From: Candidatus Kouleothrix ribensis | GTDB taxonomy: Bacteria; Chloroflexota; Chloroflexia; Chloroflexales; Roseiflexaceae | NCBI GenBank assembly: GCA_016722075.1 | Contig: JADKGW010000001.1 | Span: forward strand, 2,480,001-2,544,000 | Reading direction: 5' to 3' | DNA length: 64,000 nt | Shown: piece by piece, positions 9,319 to 17,854 of the stretch | Layout of the letters: every line of letters starts with the position of its first letter | Numbering within the stretch: position 1 is the stretch's first letter | Notes under the pieces: model-generated | What the model saw: the letters and a program-made list of their open reading frames with translations, nothing else | Database searches by the model: none | Told to the model about the DNA's origin: nothing | Made by a program: the position numbers and the translations under genes

Positions 9319-10236
9319 ATGCATAGCCCTGACCTCGAGCAGCTGAACGCGCAGTTCGGCATCCGCGATTTCGTGACATTCGTGGCCGGGCCGGGCGGCC
9401 TGCCCATGGTCGAGCTGCACGGCGCGCACTCTCGCGCGCTGGTGTCGGTGCAGGGCGGGCAGATCGTGCGCTTCCAGCCGCATGGCGCCGCGCCGCTGCT
9501 GTGGGTCAGCCGGCTAAGCTCATACGCGGCCGGCCGCTCGATCCGTGGCGGCATCCCCGTGTGCTGGCCCTGGTTCGCGCAGCACCCCAGCGACCCGAGC
9601 AAGCCATTTCATGGCTTCGTGCGGTCGCGCATGTGGCAGGTGCGCGGCACCTGCGTGATCGACGATACCGTGCAGCTGCGGCTCGGCATTGCCGACGACG
9701 AGGCAACCCGCGCGATCTGGCCGCATGCGTTCGACCTCGAGCTGCTGGCCACCGCCGGGCCGGCGCTGCTGGCCGAGCTGGTGGCGCGTAATACCGGCAG
9801 CCAGCCCTACACTGCCGGCGGCGCGCTGCACAGCTACTTCCAGGTCAGCGATGTCGAGCATGTGTCCATCTACGGCCTCGACGGCACCGAGTATATCGAT
9901 AAGGTCGCCAGCGGCGCACACATGCGCCAGGTCGGCGCGCTAACGATCGCCGGCGAGGTCGATCGGATCTACCTGGACAGCACTGCCACCTGCACGATCG
10001 ACGACCCGCAGCTGAGCCGGCGTATTCAGGTAGGCAAGGCCAACAGCCATACCACAGTGGTGTGGAACCCCGGCGCCGAGAAGGCCCGCGCCATGGCCGA
10101 CTGCGCCGACGACGAGTATCGCGACTTCGTGTGCGTCGAGACGGCCAACGCCGTCGATGATGTTTATGTGCTTGCGCCGGGTGGCGAGCAGCGCCTGAGC
10201 CTCACTATCACCCTGGCTGAAAGATACAGCGCATGA
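9319..10236 (+). CDS. D-hexose-6-phosphate mutarotase (aldose-1-epimerase family)
   Basis: Galactose-mutarotase-fold enzyme of the YeaD/hexose-6-phosphate 1-epimerase branch, 305 aa. It interconverts alpha and beta anomers of hexose-6-phosphates. Diagnostic blocks are SIRGGIPVCWPWFAQHPSDP, PFHGFVRSRMW, LHSYFQVSDVEHVSIYGLDG and a late TVVWNPGAEKARAMADCADD followed by FVCVETAN. The ATG at 9319 is used because the in-frame ATG at 9274 adds 15 unrelated residues. The stop overlaps the next ATG (ATGA at 10233), so it is probably translationally coupled to the RNB nuclease. Confidence 0.92.
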   Translation: MHSPDLEQLNAQFGIRDFVTFVAGPGGLPMVELHGAHSRALVSVQGGQIVRFQPHGAAPLLWVSRLSSYAAGRSIRGGIPVCWPWFAQHPSDPSKPFHGFVRSRMWQVRGTCVIDDTVQLRLGIADDEATRAIWPHAFDLELLATAGPALLAELVARNTGSQPYTAGGALHSYFQVSDVEHVSIYGLDGTEYIDKVASGAHMRQVGALTIAGEVDRIYLDSTATCTIDDPQLSRRIQVGKANSHTTVVWNPGAEKARAMADCADDEYRDFVCVETANAVDDVYVLAPGGEQRLSLTITLAERYSA

Positions 10237-11675
10237 CCAACCTTCGCGTAATTGCACACCGCCTGATGCAAGAAGCCGGCTTTGTGCCCGACTTGCCGCC
10301 CGCAGCAGCGGCCGAGGCCCAACGGATGGCCCCCTGGCGGCCTGCGCCCGGCGATGGCCGGCGCGACTTGCGCAGGCTGCTGTGGTCCTCGATCGACAAC
10401 CCCGAGTCGCGCGACCTTGACCAGATCGAGTATGCCGAGCCACTGCCCGGCGGCGCCATTCGCATCCTGGTGGGCATCGCCGAAGTCGATGCGCTGGTGG
10501 CTGCCGGCTCGGCGATCGACCAGCACGCTGCGGCAAATGCTACCTCGGTGTACACCGGCGTGACGATCTTCCCCATGTTGCCCGATCAGCTCTCGGCCGG
10601 GCTCAGCTCGCTGCTGCCAGGCGAAGATCGGCCGGCGCTGGTGATTGAGTTCGTGGTGGCGCAGGACGGCACGCAGCAATCGAGCGCGGTATACCCGGCG
10701 CTGGTGCGCAACCACGCCAAGCTCGATTACGAATCGGTGGGCGCCTGGCTCGAGGGCGGCGCGCTGCCTGCAAGCGTCGCGGCAGTCGCAGGGATCGAGC
10801 AGCAGCTGCGCCTGCAAGCCCAGGCCACCGAACGCTTGCACGAGCTGCGCGCCCGCGCCGGCGCACTCGACTTCGAGACGATCGAGGCGCGGGTGGTGGC
10901 CGACGACGGCCAGGTTGTCGATCTGCGCGTGCTGCACAAAAACCGCGCGCGCTACCTGATCGAAAGCCTGATGATCGCCACCAATGGCGTGCTGGCACGC
11001 TTGCTTGAGGATGGCGGCCGCCCCTCGATCCAGCGGATCGTGCGGACACCGGCGCGCTGGCCGCGGATCGTCGAGCTGGCCGCTACGCTAGGCGTACGCC
11101 TGCCCGATGCGCCCGACCCACGCGCGCTGGCCCAATTCCTGGCTCAGCAGCAGCGCGCCGACCCCACGCACTTCCCCGATCTGTCGCTGGCAGTCGTGAA
11201 GCTGCTGGGTGCCGGCGAGTATGCGCTGGTGCTACCCGGCGCCGATCATTCCGGCCATTTTGGCCTGGCAGTGTCGGATTACACCCATGCTACCGCGCCA
11301 AACCGGCGCTATGCCGACGTGATTATCCAGCGGCTGGCCAAAGCGCTGCTGGCACAGTCGCCCACACCTTACACCGCCGACGAGCTGGCCGCGCTGGCGG
11401 AACATTGTACCGAGCGCGACAGTGCCGCCAAGAAGGTCGAGCGGCGTATGCGCAAATATGCCGCCGTGGCATTGTTACACGGCCGGATCGGCGATGTGTT
11501 CGACGCGATTGTGACGGGAGCGGCGGCCAAAGGCACCTACGTGCGCGTGCTGGAGCCGCCGGTCGAGGGCCGGGTGCTGCGCGGCGAGCAAGGCATGGAT
11601 GTGGGCGATCATGTGCGGGTGCGGCTGATTGGCACCGATTCCGAGCGCGGGTTTATCGATTTCGCACGAGCATAG
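10233..11675 (+). CDS. RNB-domain (RNase II/R-like) exoribonuclease
   Basis: 3'-5' exoribonuclease of the RNase II family, 480 aa, shorter than RNase R because N-terminal cold-shock domains are missing. The RNB core is visible: the segment RDLRRLLWSSIDNPESRDLD holds the catalytic acidic residues. The later HFGLAVSDYTHATAPNRRYADVIIQRL contains the 'Y-H-T-S/A-P-x-R-R-Y-x-D' signature. A C-terminal S1-like beta-barrel ends the protein (VFDAIVTGAAAKGTYVRVLE). The start overlaps the previous stop. It could act in general RNA decay; without CSDs it may be specialised. Confidence 0.9.
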   Translation: MTNLRVIAHRLMQEAGFVPDLPPAAAAEAQRMAPWRPAPGDGRRDLRRLLWSSIDNPESRDLDQIEYAEPLPGGAIRILVGIAEVDALVAAGSAIDQHAAANATSVYTGVTIFPMLPDQLSAGLSSLLPGEDRPALVIEFVVAQDGTQQSSAVYPALVRNHAKLDYESVGAWLEGGALPASVAAVAGIEQQLRLQAQATERLHELRARAGALDFETIEARVVADDGQVVDLRVLHKNRARYLIESLMIATNGVLARLLEDGGRPSIQRIVRTPARWPRIVELAATLGVRLPDAPDPRALAQFLAQQQRADPTHFPDLSLAVVKLLGAGEYALVLPGADHSGHFGLAVSDYTHATAPNRRYADVIIQRLAKALLAQSPTPYTADELAALAEHCTERDSAAKKVERRMRKYAAVALLHGRIGDVFDAIVTGAAAKGTYVRVLEPPVEGRVLRGEQGMDVGDHVRVRLIGTDSERGFIDFARA

Positions 11676-11757
11676 GTACGAGATAGAACAACGCGAGATC
11701 AATCGGCTCCCTGGCCACGTGTCGAACAGCAGCGTATGGTAGATGGAGGCAAGCACC

Positions 11758-13929
11758 ATGGCCATTGACGAACGACCCGGCCTCACGCTCGAGGATGTGG
11801 CGAGCTACCCGCAGCCAGGCATGGCCATCCCCGGCGCAATTGCCTTCAGCCCCGACGATCGCCTGATCACGTTTCTGCTTAGCCCCGACCGCACGCTTGC
11901 GCGCCGGCTGTATGCGTTCGACCCGGCCAGCAGCGAGCGACGGCTGATGCTGGCCCCGGCCGACGGCGGCGCCACCGAGGAGAATATCTCGCTCGAGGAG
12001 AAGCTGCGCCGCGAGCGCGCACGCCAGCGCGAGATCGGCGTGACCCAGTATGCCTGGGCCAGGCACGGCAGCCGCATCCTCGTGCCAATGCGCGGCGCGA
12101 TCTACGTGCAGGACGGCCCCACCGCGCCGCTGCGCCTGCTGGTAGACGGTGGCGACACGCCCGCGCTTACGCCCATGCTTTCGCCTGACGGCACACTGGT
12201 GGCGTATGTGCAAGACGCCGAGCTGTACGTCGTGCCGGCCGACGGCAGCGCGCCACCGCGCCGGCTGACCCACGACGCGCGTGGTACCGGCAAGACCAAC
12301 GGCCTGGCCGAGTATGTCGCCCAGGAAGAGATGCACCGCAGCATGGGCTTCTGGTGGGCGCCCGACGGCCGCTCGCTCGCATTCGAGCAGGTCGACGAGA
12401 CCCACATTCCGATCTACCGGATCATGCACCAGGGCAGCGATGCGGTTGGCGTACAGGCGCAGGAAGATCATCGCTACCCGTTCGCCGGCCAGCCCAACGC
12501 GCGCGTGCGCCTGGGTGTGGTATCGAGCCTGGCCGACAAGCCGGGCGAGCCATGCTGGATGGATCTTGGTGACGACGACGATATCTACCTCGCGCGCGTC
12601 AAGTGGCTGCCCGATGGGACGCTGACTGCACAGATCCAGGATCGCGCGCAGACCACGCTCGACCTGGCGCAGTTCGATCCCGAGTCGGGCGAGCGGCGCA
12701 TACTGCTGCGCGAGCGTAGCGATGTGTGGGTCAACCTGCACGACATGCTGCGGCCGCTTGAGCGCGGCGGCTTTATCTGGGCTTCCGAGCGCGACGGCTT
12801 CCAGCATCTGTATCTGCATACACCAGACGGCAGCCTGGCGCATCAGCTCACCAGCGGCGCGTGGATGGTCGAGAGTATTGCCGGGATCGATCAGGCGCGC
12901 GAGCTGGTCTATTTCACGGGCACGCGCGATGGCCCGACCGAAACACACCTGTATGTGGTCGGGCTGGGTGGCGGCGAGCCGCGCCGGCTGACCCAGGCGC
13001 CCGGCCAGCACCAGGTGGTGCTCGACCACGCGCTGCGCCGGTTTGTCGATACCCACAACGCACTCGATACGCCGCCGACAGTGACGCTGCGCTCACTCGA
13101 TGATGGCGCGCTGCTCGCGACGATCTTCGACGAGCGCGACCCGCGTATCGACACACTGGCGCTGGCACCGCCCGAATTAGTGACGATCACCAGCCGCGAT
13201 GGCGTATCGCTGCACGGCGCGCTGTACCGCCCGCCGGCGCAGTACGGCAGCGGGCCGTTCCCGACGATCGTATATGTGTATGGCGGGCCGCACGTCCAAT
13301 TGGTCAGCAACACCTGGGCGATGACTGTGTCGCTGCGCGTGCAGTATTTGCGCAGCCTGGGCTTCCTGGTGTTCGTGCTCGATAATCGCGGCAGCGCGCG
13401 GCGTGGGCTGGCCTTTGAGGGCGCGATCAAGCACGCCATGGGCGGCATTGAGGTGTGCGACCAGGCCGACGGCGTGGGCTGGCTGGTGGCCCAGGGCCTG
13501 GCCGACCCGGCGCGCGTAGGCGTGTATGGCTGGAGCTACGGCGGCTATATGGCCTGTATGTGCCTGGCGCGCGCGCCTGAAACATTTAAGGTGGCCGTGG
13601 CCGGCGCGCCTGTCACACACTGGGATGGCTACGACACGCATTACACCGAGCGCTACATGGGCACGCCGCAGTCGAACCCCAACGGCTACCGGCACAGCAG
13701 TGTCATGCACCACGTTGGCGGCATCTGCGGTAAGCTGCTGCTGGTACACGGGCTGATCGACGAGAATGTGCATTTCCGGCACACCGCGCGGCTGATCAAC
13801 GCGCTGGTGCGGGCGCGTAAGCCCTACGACCTGTTCCTATTCCCCGATGAGCGGCACACGCCGCGCGCGCTGGCCGACCGGATCTACCTGGAGCAGTGTA
13901 TCATCGCGTATTTTCAGCAGCACCTGTAG
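11758..13929 (+). CDS. S9 family serine peptidase (dipeptidyl-peptidase IV type)
   Basis: Prolyl-oligopeptidase-clan peptidase, 723 aa, with an N-terminal beta-propeller (DPP-IV type; EEMHRSMGFWWAPDGRSLAF and HIPIYRIMHQG are typical) and a C-terminal alpha/beta-hydrolase domain. The triad is visible: Ser in GVYGWSYGGYMACM (about residue 591), Asp in VHGLIDENVHF (about 665) and His in DERHTPRA (about 699). The Glu motif of DPP-IV (EEMHR) for binding a free N-terminus is kept. There is no signal peptide, so it is likely cytoplasmic. The ATG at 11758 is selected by GGAGGCAAGCACC; the ATG at 11743 is less likely. Confidence 0.93.
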   Translation: MAIDERPGLTLEDVASYPQPGMAIPGAIAFSPDDRLITFLLSPDRTLARRLYAFDPASSERRLMLAPADGGATEENISLEEKLRRERARQREIGVTQYAWARHGSRILVPMRGAIYVQDGPTAPLRLLVDGGDTPALTPMLSPDGTLVAYVQDAELYVVPADGSAPPRRLTHDARGTGKTNGLAEYVAQEEMHRSMGFWWAPDGRSLAFEQVDETHIPIYRIMHQGSDAVGVQAQEDHRYPFAGQPNARVRLGVVSSLADKPGEPCWMDLGDDDDIYLARVKWLPDGTLTAQIQDRAQTTLDLAQFDPESGERRILLRERSDVWVNLHDMLRPLERGGFIWASERDGFQHLYLHTPDGSLAHQLTSGAWMVESIAGIDQARELVYFTGTRDGPTETHLYVVGLGGGEPRRLTQAPGQHQVVLDHALRRFVDTHNALDTPPTVTLRSLDDGALLATIFDERDPRIDTLALAPPELVTITSRDGVSLHGALYRPPAQYGSGPFPTIVYVYGGPHVQLVSNTWAMTVSLRVQYLRSLGFLVFVLDNRGSARRGLAFEGAIKHAMGGIEVCDQADGVGWLVAQGLADPARVGVYGWSYGGYMACMCLARAPETFKVAVAGAPVTHWDGYDTHYTERYMGTPQSNPNGYRHSSVMHHVGGICGKLLLVHGLIDENVHFRHTARLINALVRARKPYDLFLFPDERHTPRALADRIYLEQCIIAYFQQHL

Positions 13930-13951
13930 CACAACACGAGCTATCGGCAGA

Positions 13952-14021
13952 TTTGATTACGTTCGTGTTGTGCGGTGCCTGGCAAAGCCAGGCACCGCAC
14001 AACAAAACGAACGTAATCAAA
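13952..14021. terminator. large inverted repeat between S9 peptidase and ROK kinase
   Basis: Two arms (13952-13983 and 13987-14021) pair over about 32 bp with a 3-base loop (AAA) and one 3-base bulge. The core is GTTGTGCGGTGCCTGGC / GCCAGGCACCGCACAAC, continued by TTTGATTACGTTCGT / ACGAACGTAATCAAA. No classic U-run follows, so it may be a bidirectional terminator, or a small palindromic mobile repeat that has inserted between the two genes. Confidence 0.55.
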
Positions 14022-14053
14022 CGAAGTTGGTATGATATGCGTAGAGTGACACC

Positions 14054-14926
14054 ATGACCGATCGATCGACAGCGCAGTTCGTTGGCCTCGATATTGGCGG
14101 CACCAAGCTGATGGTCGCGGCGGCTGATGCCGACGGCACGATCGTGCGGCGCGCGCGCATGCCGACACCGCAGCCGCTGCACGAGGGCCTGGAGCTGCTG
14201 CACCAGCTGATCGGCGAGGTGACCCAGGGCGCGCCAATCGCCGGTATCGGCGCGGCGATCGGTGGCCCGCTCGACGCCACACGCGGCATTGTGTCGCCGC
14301 TGCACCAGCCGGCCTGGCGCGAGGTGCCGCTCAAGCAGCTGGTCGAGGATCGCTGGCGCTGCCGGTTCGCGGTCGATGTCGACACCAATGTGGCCGCGCT
14401 GGGCGAGTATACGCTCGAACGGTTGACGGTATCGCGCTTCCTGTACCTCACGCTCAGCACTGGTATGGGCGGCGGCTTTCTGATCGACGGCGCGATCTAC
14501 GCTGGGATGCAGGGTGCGCACCCCGAGGTCGGCCACCAATCTATCCCATTCCGCTGCGCGCACCCCGAGCGCGTAGCCTGTGAGTGTGGCGCAGCCGATT
14601 GCCTCGAGGCGCTGATCTCGGGCAATGCCATCCGCCGGATCTACGGCCGGCCGGCCGAGCAGCTCGGCGCCGATGCATGGGCCGAGGTGGCCTACAACCT
14701 CGGCCAGGGGCTGCGCAACCTGGCGACGATCTACCTGCCTGATCTGATCGTGCTTGGCGGCGGCGTGGCGGTGGGCGGCGGCGAGCGGCTGATCAGCGCG
14801 GCCCGCCAGGTGATGGCCGATCATGTGAAGCTGGTGCCGCTCCCCGAGGTGCGCCTCAGCCGGCTGGGCTACGACACCGCGCTGCACGGCGCGATCACGC
14901 TGGCGCGGCGCAGCGCGGCCGGCTAA
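14054..14926 (+). CDS. ROK family sugar kinase (glucokinase-like)
   Basis: Sugar kinase/regulator of the ROK family, 290 aa, probably phosphorylating glucose or an N-acetylhexosamine. The ATP-binding FVGLDIGGTKLMVAAADADG is at the N-terminus, with GIGAAIGGPLDATRGIVSP and DVDTNVAALGEYTLE in the middle. The zinc-binding region reads EVGHQ...CECGAADCLEALISG. LIVLGGGVAVGGGERLI closes the fold. There is no N-terminal HTH, so it is an enzyme rather than a NagC-type repressor. The stop codon overlaps by 3 bases the stop of the oppositely oriented CHAT gene. Confidence 0.92.
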   Translation: MTDRSTAQFVGLDIGGTKLMVAAADADGTIVRRARMPTPQPLHEGLELLHQLIGEVTQGAPIAGIGAAIGGPLDATRGIVSPLHQPAWREVPLKQLVEDRWRCRFAVDVDTNVAALGEYTLERLTVSRFLYLTLSTGMGGGFLIDGAIYAGMQGAHPEVGHQSIPFRCAHPERVACECGAADCLEALISGNAIRRIYGRPAEQLGADAWAEVAYNLGQGLRNLATIYLPDLIVLGGGVAVGGGERLISAARQVMADHVKLVPLPEVRLSRLGYDTALHGAITLARRSAAG

Positions 14927-17652
14927 TCCCCCCGCCCGATCAGCATGAATGTGGCCCAGTGGGCTGGATCAGCGTAGATCGCCTGGTCGAGCAGCTCATT
15001 CGGCACTGGTGTACCGGTGAGCGCCGCAGCCAACACCGGATCTTCAGCGCGCCAGCGATCCAGCGTGGCCCGCAGCGCGCGCCCGGTCATGCCGCGTACG
15101 GCTACCTGCGCATCGCGCAGCGCGGCCGCAGGCGCCTTGCCGGCCAGCATGCCCCTGTAGAAGCCATCCATCACCAGCAGCGCCACCAGGTCGTGCGTCT
15201 CCCATAGCGCGCACACCACTGCCGGCGCGCCGGCGTACAGGAACGCGCGCGGCAGGCCGAGTAGCTCATCGCCTGGTACCACCTGCGTGGTGCCGCTGGT
15301 GCATGCGCTCAGCGTCACCAGGTCGGCGCTCAATCCGAGCCGCGCGATGATCTCGCGCGCGCTCAGTGTGTCGCCCGCGCCGAGCTGCAGCGCCGACCCC
15401 AGCGGGTCGTGCGGGTCGTAGATTGCGTGCCCTGCGATATGCAGCCACTGTACACGCGGCCCGGTCTCGATCAGCTGCTCGCGCTTGGGCTGCTGCCCGG
15501 CCCAGGCCTCGCCGCCGGCTAGCCGCGCGATATGGCGCGCCTCGGGTTCGGCGTAGCGCAGCTGCCCACCCTGCTCGTCGTTGTAGCCAAGCGCGATCCG
15601 CATGCCTGGGCGGCTACGCGGGCGGGCCAGGCAGCTGCGCAGCAGGATGGTGGCCGAGGGTGCCAGCGCAATGGCAGGGCCATCGCCTGCGAGCAGGCTG
15701 CGGCCGCCGGGTGAACACAAGGCCATAAACGGCACATAGTGCAGTGGGCCGTGCGGGATGAGGTAGAGCAGCTGCTGGCCGGTGATCAGCTCGGCCACCG
15801 GCTCGATCAGTGCGGCGTGCAGCCTGCCGATCATGCCGGCGCTACGCAGCCGCTCGGTCGGCGCAGGGTCGCCGGCCGACGGGCGCAGCAGGTTCGGATC
15901 GATCGGCGCCCTGGCCACCACGAGCCTGTCGTGCGTCACCGCGAAGATCAGGGTCTGGGGTGGTAGCGTCAGGTGCTCGCGCAGGCGCGTGTTCTCAGGC
16001 GGCAGCTTGTTCACCAGGCTCTCGCCGCGGGGCAGTACGCCGATCGTGAAGTACTCGATGAGCAGTGTGTCGCTGGCCAGCTGCCGCTGCACCTCGGCCA
16101 GCGTGGCTACCGGCTGCTCGACGCGAGCCATAATCGCGGGGGCGCTGGCCGGCCGGGCCGCCAGCTGGTCGAGGAATGCGCGCGAGCGGGCGCGCTCGAC
16201 ATAGCCGAAGGCCTCGTCCGGCCGATCCAGCTGCAGGCACAGCCGCACGGTTGCCTCGTACACCTGCGCCACCGTGCCAAGCAGGCCAATCGTGATCATT
16301 TCGGGGCCAGTGGCCTCGCGCAGCTGCTCGATCGCGTCGATCGCTACCCGGTAGCCGGCCAGCGCCGCGTCGGGCTGGCCCTGCCGCTCGAGCACCATGC
16401 TGCGGCGATAGTGCGCATACACCAGCTGGTGGCGATTGCCCGATCGCTCGGCCAGCGCCAGCGCGTCGTCGTAGCGCGCCAGCGCCTCGCCGTAGCGCGC
16501 CTGGGTCTGGTAGAGGAAGCCCAGCCAGAGCGAGATATCTAGCGCCAGCAGCATGTGATCGGCACGCTCTGGCCCAATCGCGCGCTCGGCCTGCAGGTAT
16601 GCGTCTTCGCTCTGGGCCTCGTTGCCGAGCATGTGGTGCAGCAGGCCAAAGCTCCAGTATAGGTAGCTCAGGTCGGCATCGCCCAGCTGCTCGAGCAGCG
16701 TAACCGCAGCGGTGAAGTGTTCGAAGGCCGCCTGCCAGCGCCCGAGCAGCAGCGCATAGCGCCCAAGGTCGTAGCGCGCGCGGGCCGCGTGTCGCTGCCG
16801 GCCCAGGCTATGAAACTGGGCGTAGCTGCGCTCGGCGTAGCTGAAGGCCTGCTGGTAGTCGGCGATCTCGCTGTAGATCATGCCGATATTGGCCAGCGCA
16901 ACCGCCTGGTAAAAGTGGTCGCCGCTGGCCTGGGCCTGGGCCAGTGTCTGCTGATACCACTCGATCGCCTCGCCATACCGGCTACAGCTCCAGGCGTCGT
17001 TGCCAAGCGCATTCAGCACCTGCAGCCGCAGATCCGATTCCAGGCCAGGTTTGGCATGCAGCGCCGCCAGGGTCGCTGCGGCGCGCGCATGATTGGCCAT
17101 GCGCGAGTCGGCTATGCCCTCGTACAGGTCGAGCCAGTCGTACAGCTCGGAGGGGCCGGGTATGCTCGTGCGCAGCTCGGCCAGCAGCCCGCGCAGGGCA
17201 TGCCAGTCGTCGCGCAGGCCTAGCAGCCCGGCCAGCGCTTCGAGCTGGCTGCGGCAGGTGTAGATAAGCGCCGCGCGACGTTCGGCCGAATCAGTTTTCG
17301 CAGATTGCGCTGCACAATATGCGAAAATCGCGCGGTGGTACGTTGATTCATGTGAAGCACTACTCGCGCGCACTTCCGCAAGAATCATCGCCCGTGTCTC
17401 TTCCCGCAACGCGTAGGTTGTGGGATTACCCCGCATGGGCAGCACCATGTCGCTCGACAACAGCGCGTCAATCGCCTCGTCTGCTCCGCCCGACAGCGCC
17501 TGGATGATCGTGCGATCAAACCAGGGCATCAGCGCACACACGAGCAGTGGGTCGCGGCTGCCATGCGGTAGCTGCTGGTTCGTCATTGCCGTCACTTTAC
17601 CGGCCGGGCCTGGGCCGCGCAGTATCCCATCCGCCGCCATCCAAACCATCAT
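14923..17652 (-). CDS. TPR-CHAT domain protein (caspase-like protease)
   Basis: Protein of 909 aa. Residues about 35-120 form a helical winged-helix-like segment (PLLVCALMPWFDRTIIQALS) such as follows the NTPase in STAND proteins, but no Walker A is present. TPR repeats span about 150-500 (for example SGDHFYQAVALANIGMIYSE, LSLWLGFLYQTQARYGEALA). The C-terminal CHAT domain is about 590-905, with catalytic His in VQWLHIAGHAIYD (about 737) and Cys in LVTLSACTSGTTQV (about 782). CHAT proteases are caspase/separase relatives activated through TPR contacts, for example in type III CRISPR (Craspase) and other conflict systems. The start is uncertain: ATG 17652 or 17586. No ribosome site is decisive. 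Confidence 0.88.
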   Translation of the reverse strand: MMVWMAADGILRGPGPAGKVTAMTNQQLPHGSRDPLLVCALMPWFDRTIIQALSGGADEAIDALLSSDMVLPMRGNPTTYALREETRAMILAEVRASSASHESTYHRAIFAYCAAQSAKTDSAERRAALIYTCRSQLEALAGLLGLRDDWHALRGLLAELRTSIPGPSELYDWLDLYEGIADSRMANHARAAATLAALHAKPGLESDLRLQVLNALGNDAWSCSRYGEAIEWYQQTLAQAQASGDHFYQAVALANIGMIYSEIADYQQAFSYAERSYAQFHSLGRQRHAARARYDLGRYALLLGRWQAAFEHFTAAVTLLEQLGDADLSYLYWSFGLLHHMLGNEAQSEDAYLQAERAIGPERADHMLLALDISLWLGFLYQTQARYGEALARYDDALALAERSGNRHQLVYAHYRRSMVLERQGQPDAALAGYRVAIDAIEQLREATGPEMITIGLLGTVAQVYEATVRLCLQLDRPDEAFGYVERARSRAFLDQLAARPASAPAIMARVEQPVATLAEVQRQLASDTLLIEYFTIGVLPRGESLVNKLPPENTRLREHLTLPPQTLIFAVTHDRLVVARAPIDPNLLRPSAGDPAPTERLRSAGMIGRLHAALIEPVAELITGQQLLYLIPHGPLHYVPFMALCSPGGRSLLAGDGPAIALAPSATILLRSCLARPRSRPGMRIALGYNDEQGGQLRYAEPEARHIARLAGGEAWAGQQPKREQLIETGPRVQWLHIAGHAIYDPHDPLGSALQLGAGDTLSAREIIARLGLSADLVTLSACTSGTTQVVPGDELLGLPRAFLYAGAPAVVCALWETHDLVALLVMDGFYRGMLAGKAPAAALRDAQVAVRGMTGRALRATLDRWRAEDPVLAAALTGTPVPNELLDQAIYADPAHWATFMLIGRGD

Positions 17653-17766
17653 GTGAGGTACATGTTCACATTATGCCGTACCGCTCTGCCGAAGGCAGGA
17701 ATTGCCCGAGACGCGGGCGACCGCGTAACTCCTGGCATTGAGGGGTAGAGAACGGGGACGAGCACG

Positions 17767-17832
17767 GATAGATGGCCCGTTATCCGCGTTTGTCCGCGTG
17801 TGTCCGCGTCCTAACTCCAGGCGTCTGAACAG
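17767..17832. repeat. dispersed TCCGCGT-type intergenic repeat
   Basis: Iterated tccgcgtttgtccgcgtgtgtccgcgtcc followed by taactccaggcgtctgaacag. A diverged copy of the same order lies at about 2094-2140. The copies are intergenic and just ahead of a gene start in both cases. The boundaries are estimates. Confidence 0.4.
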
Positions 17833-17854
17833 TTTCCATGTGAGGAGGTGCCCC

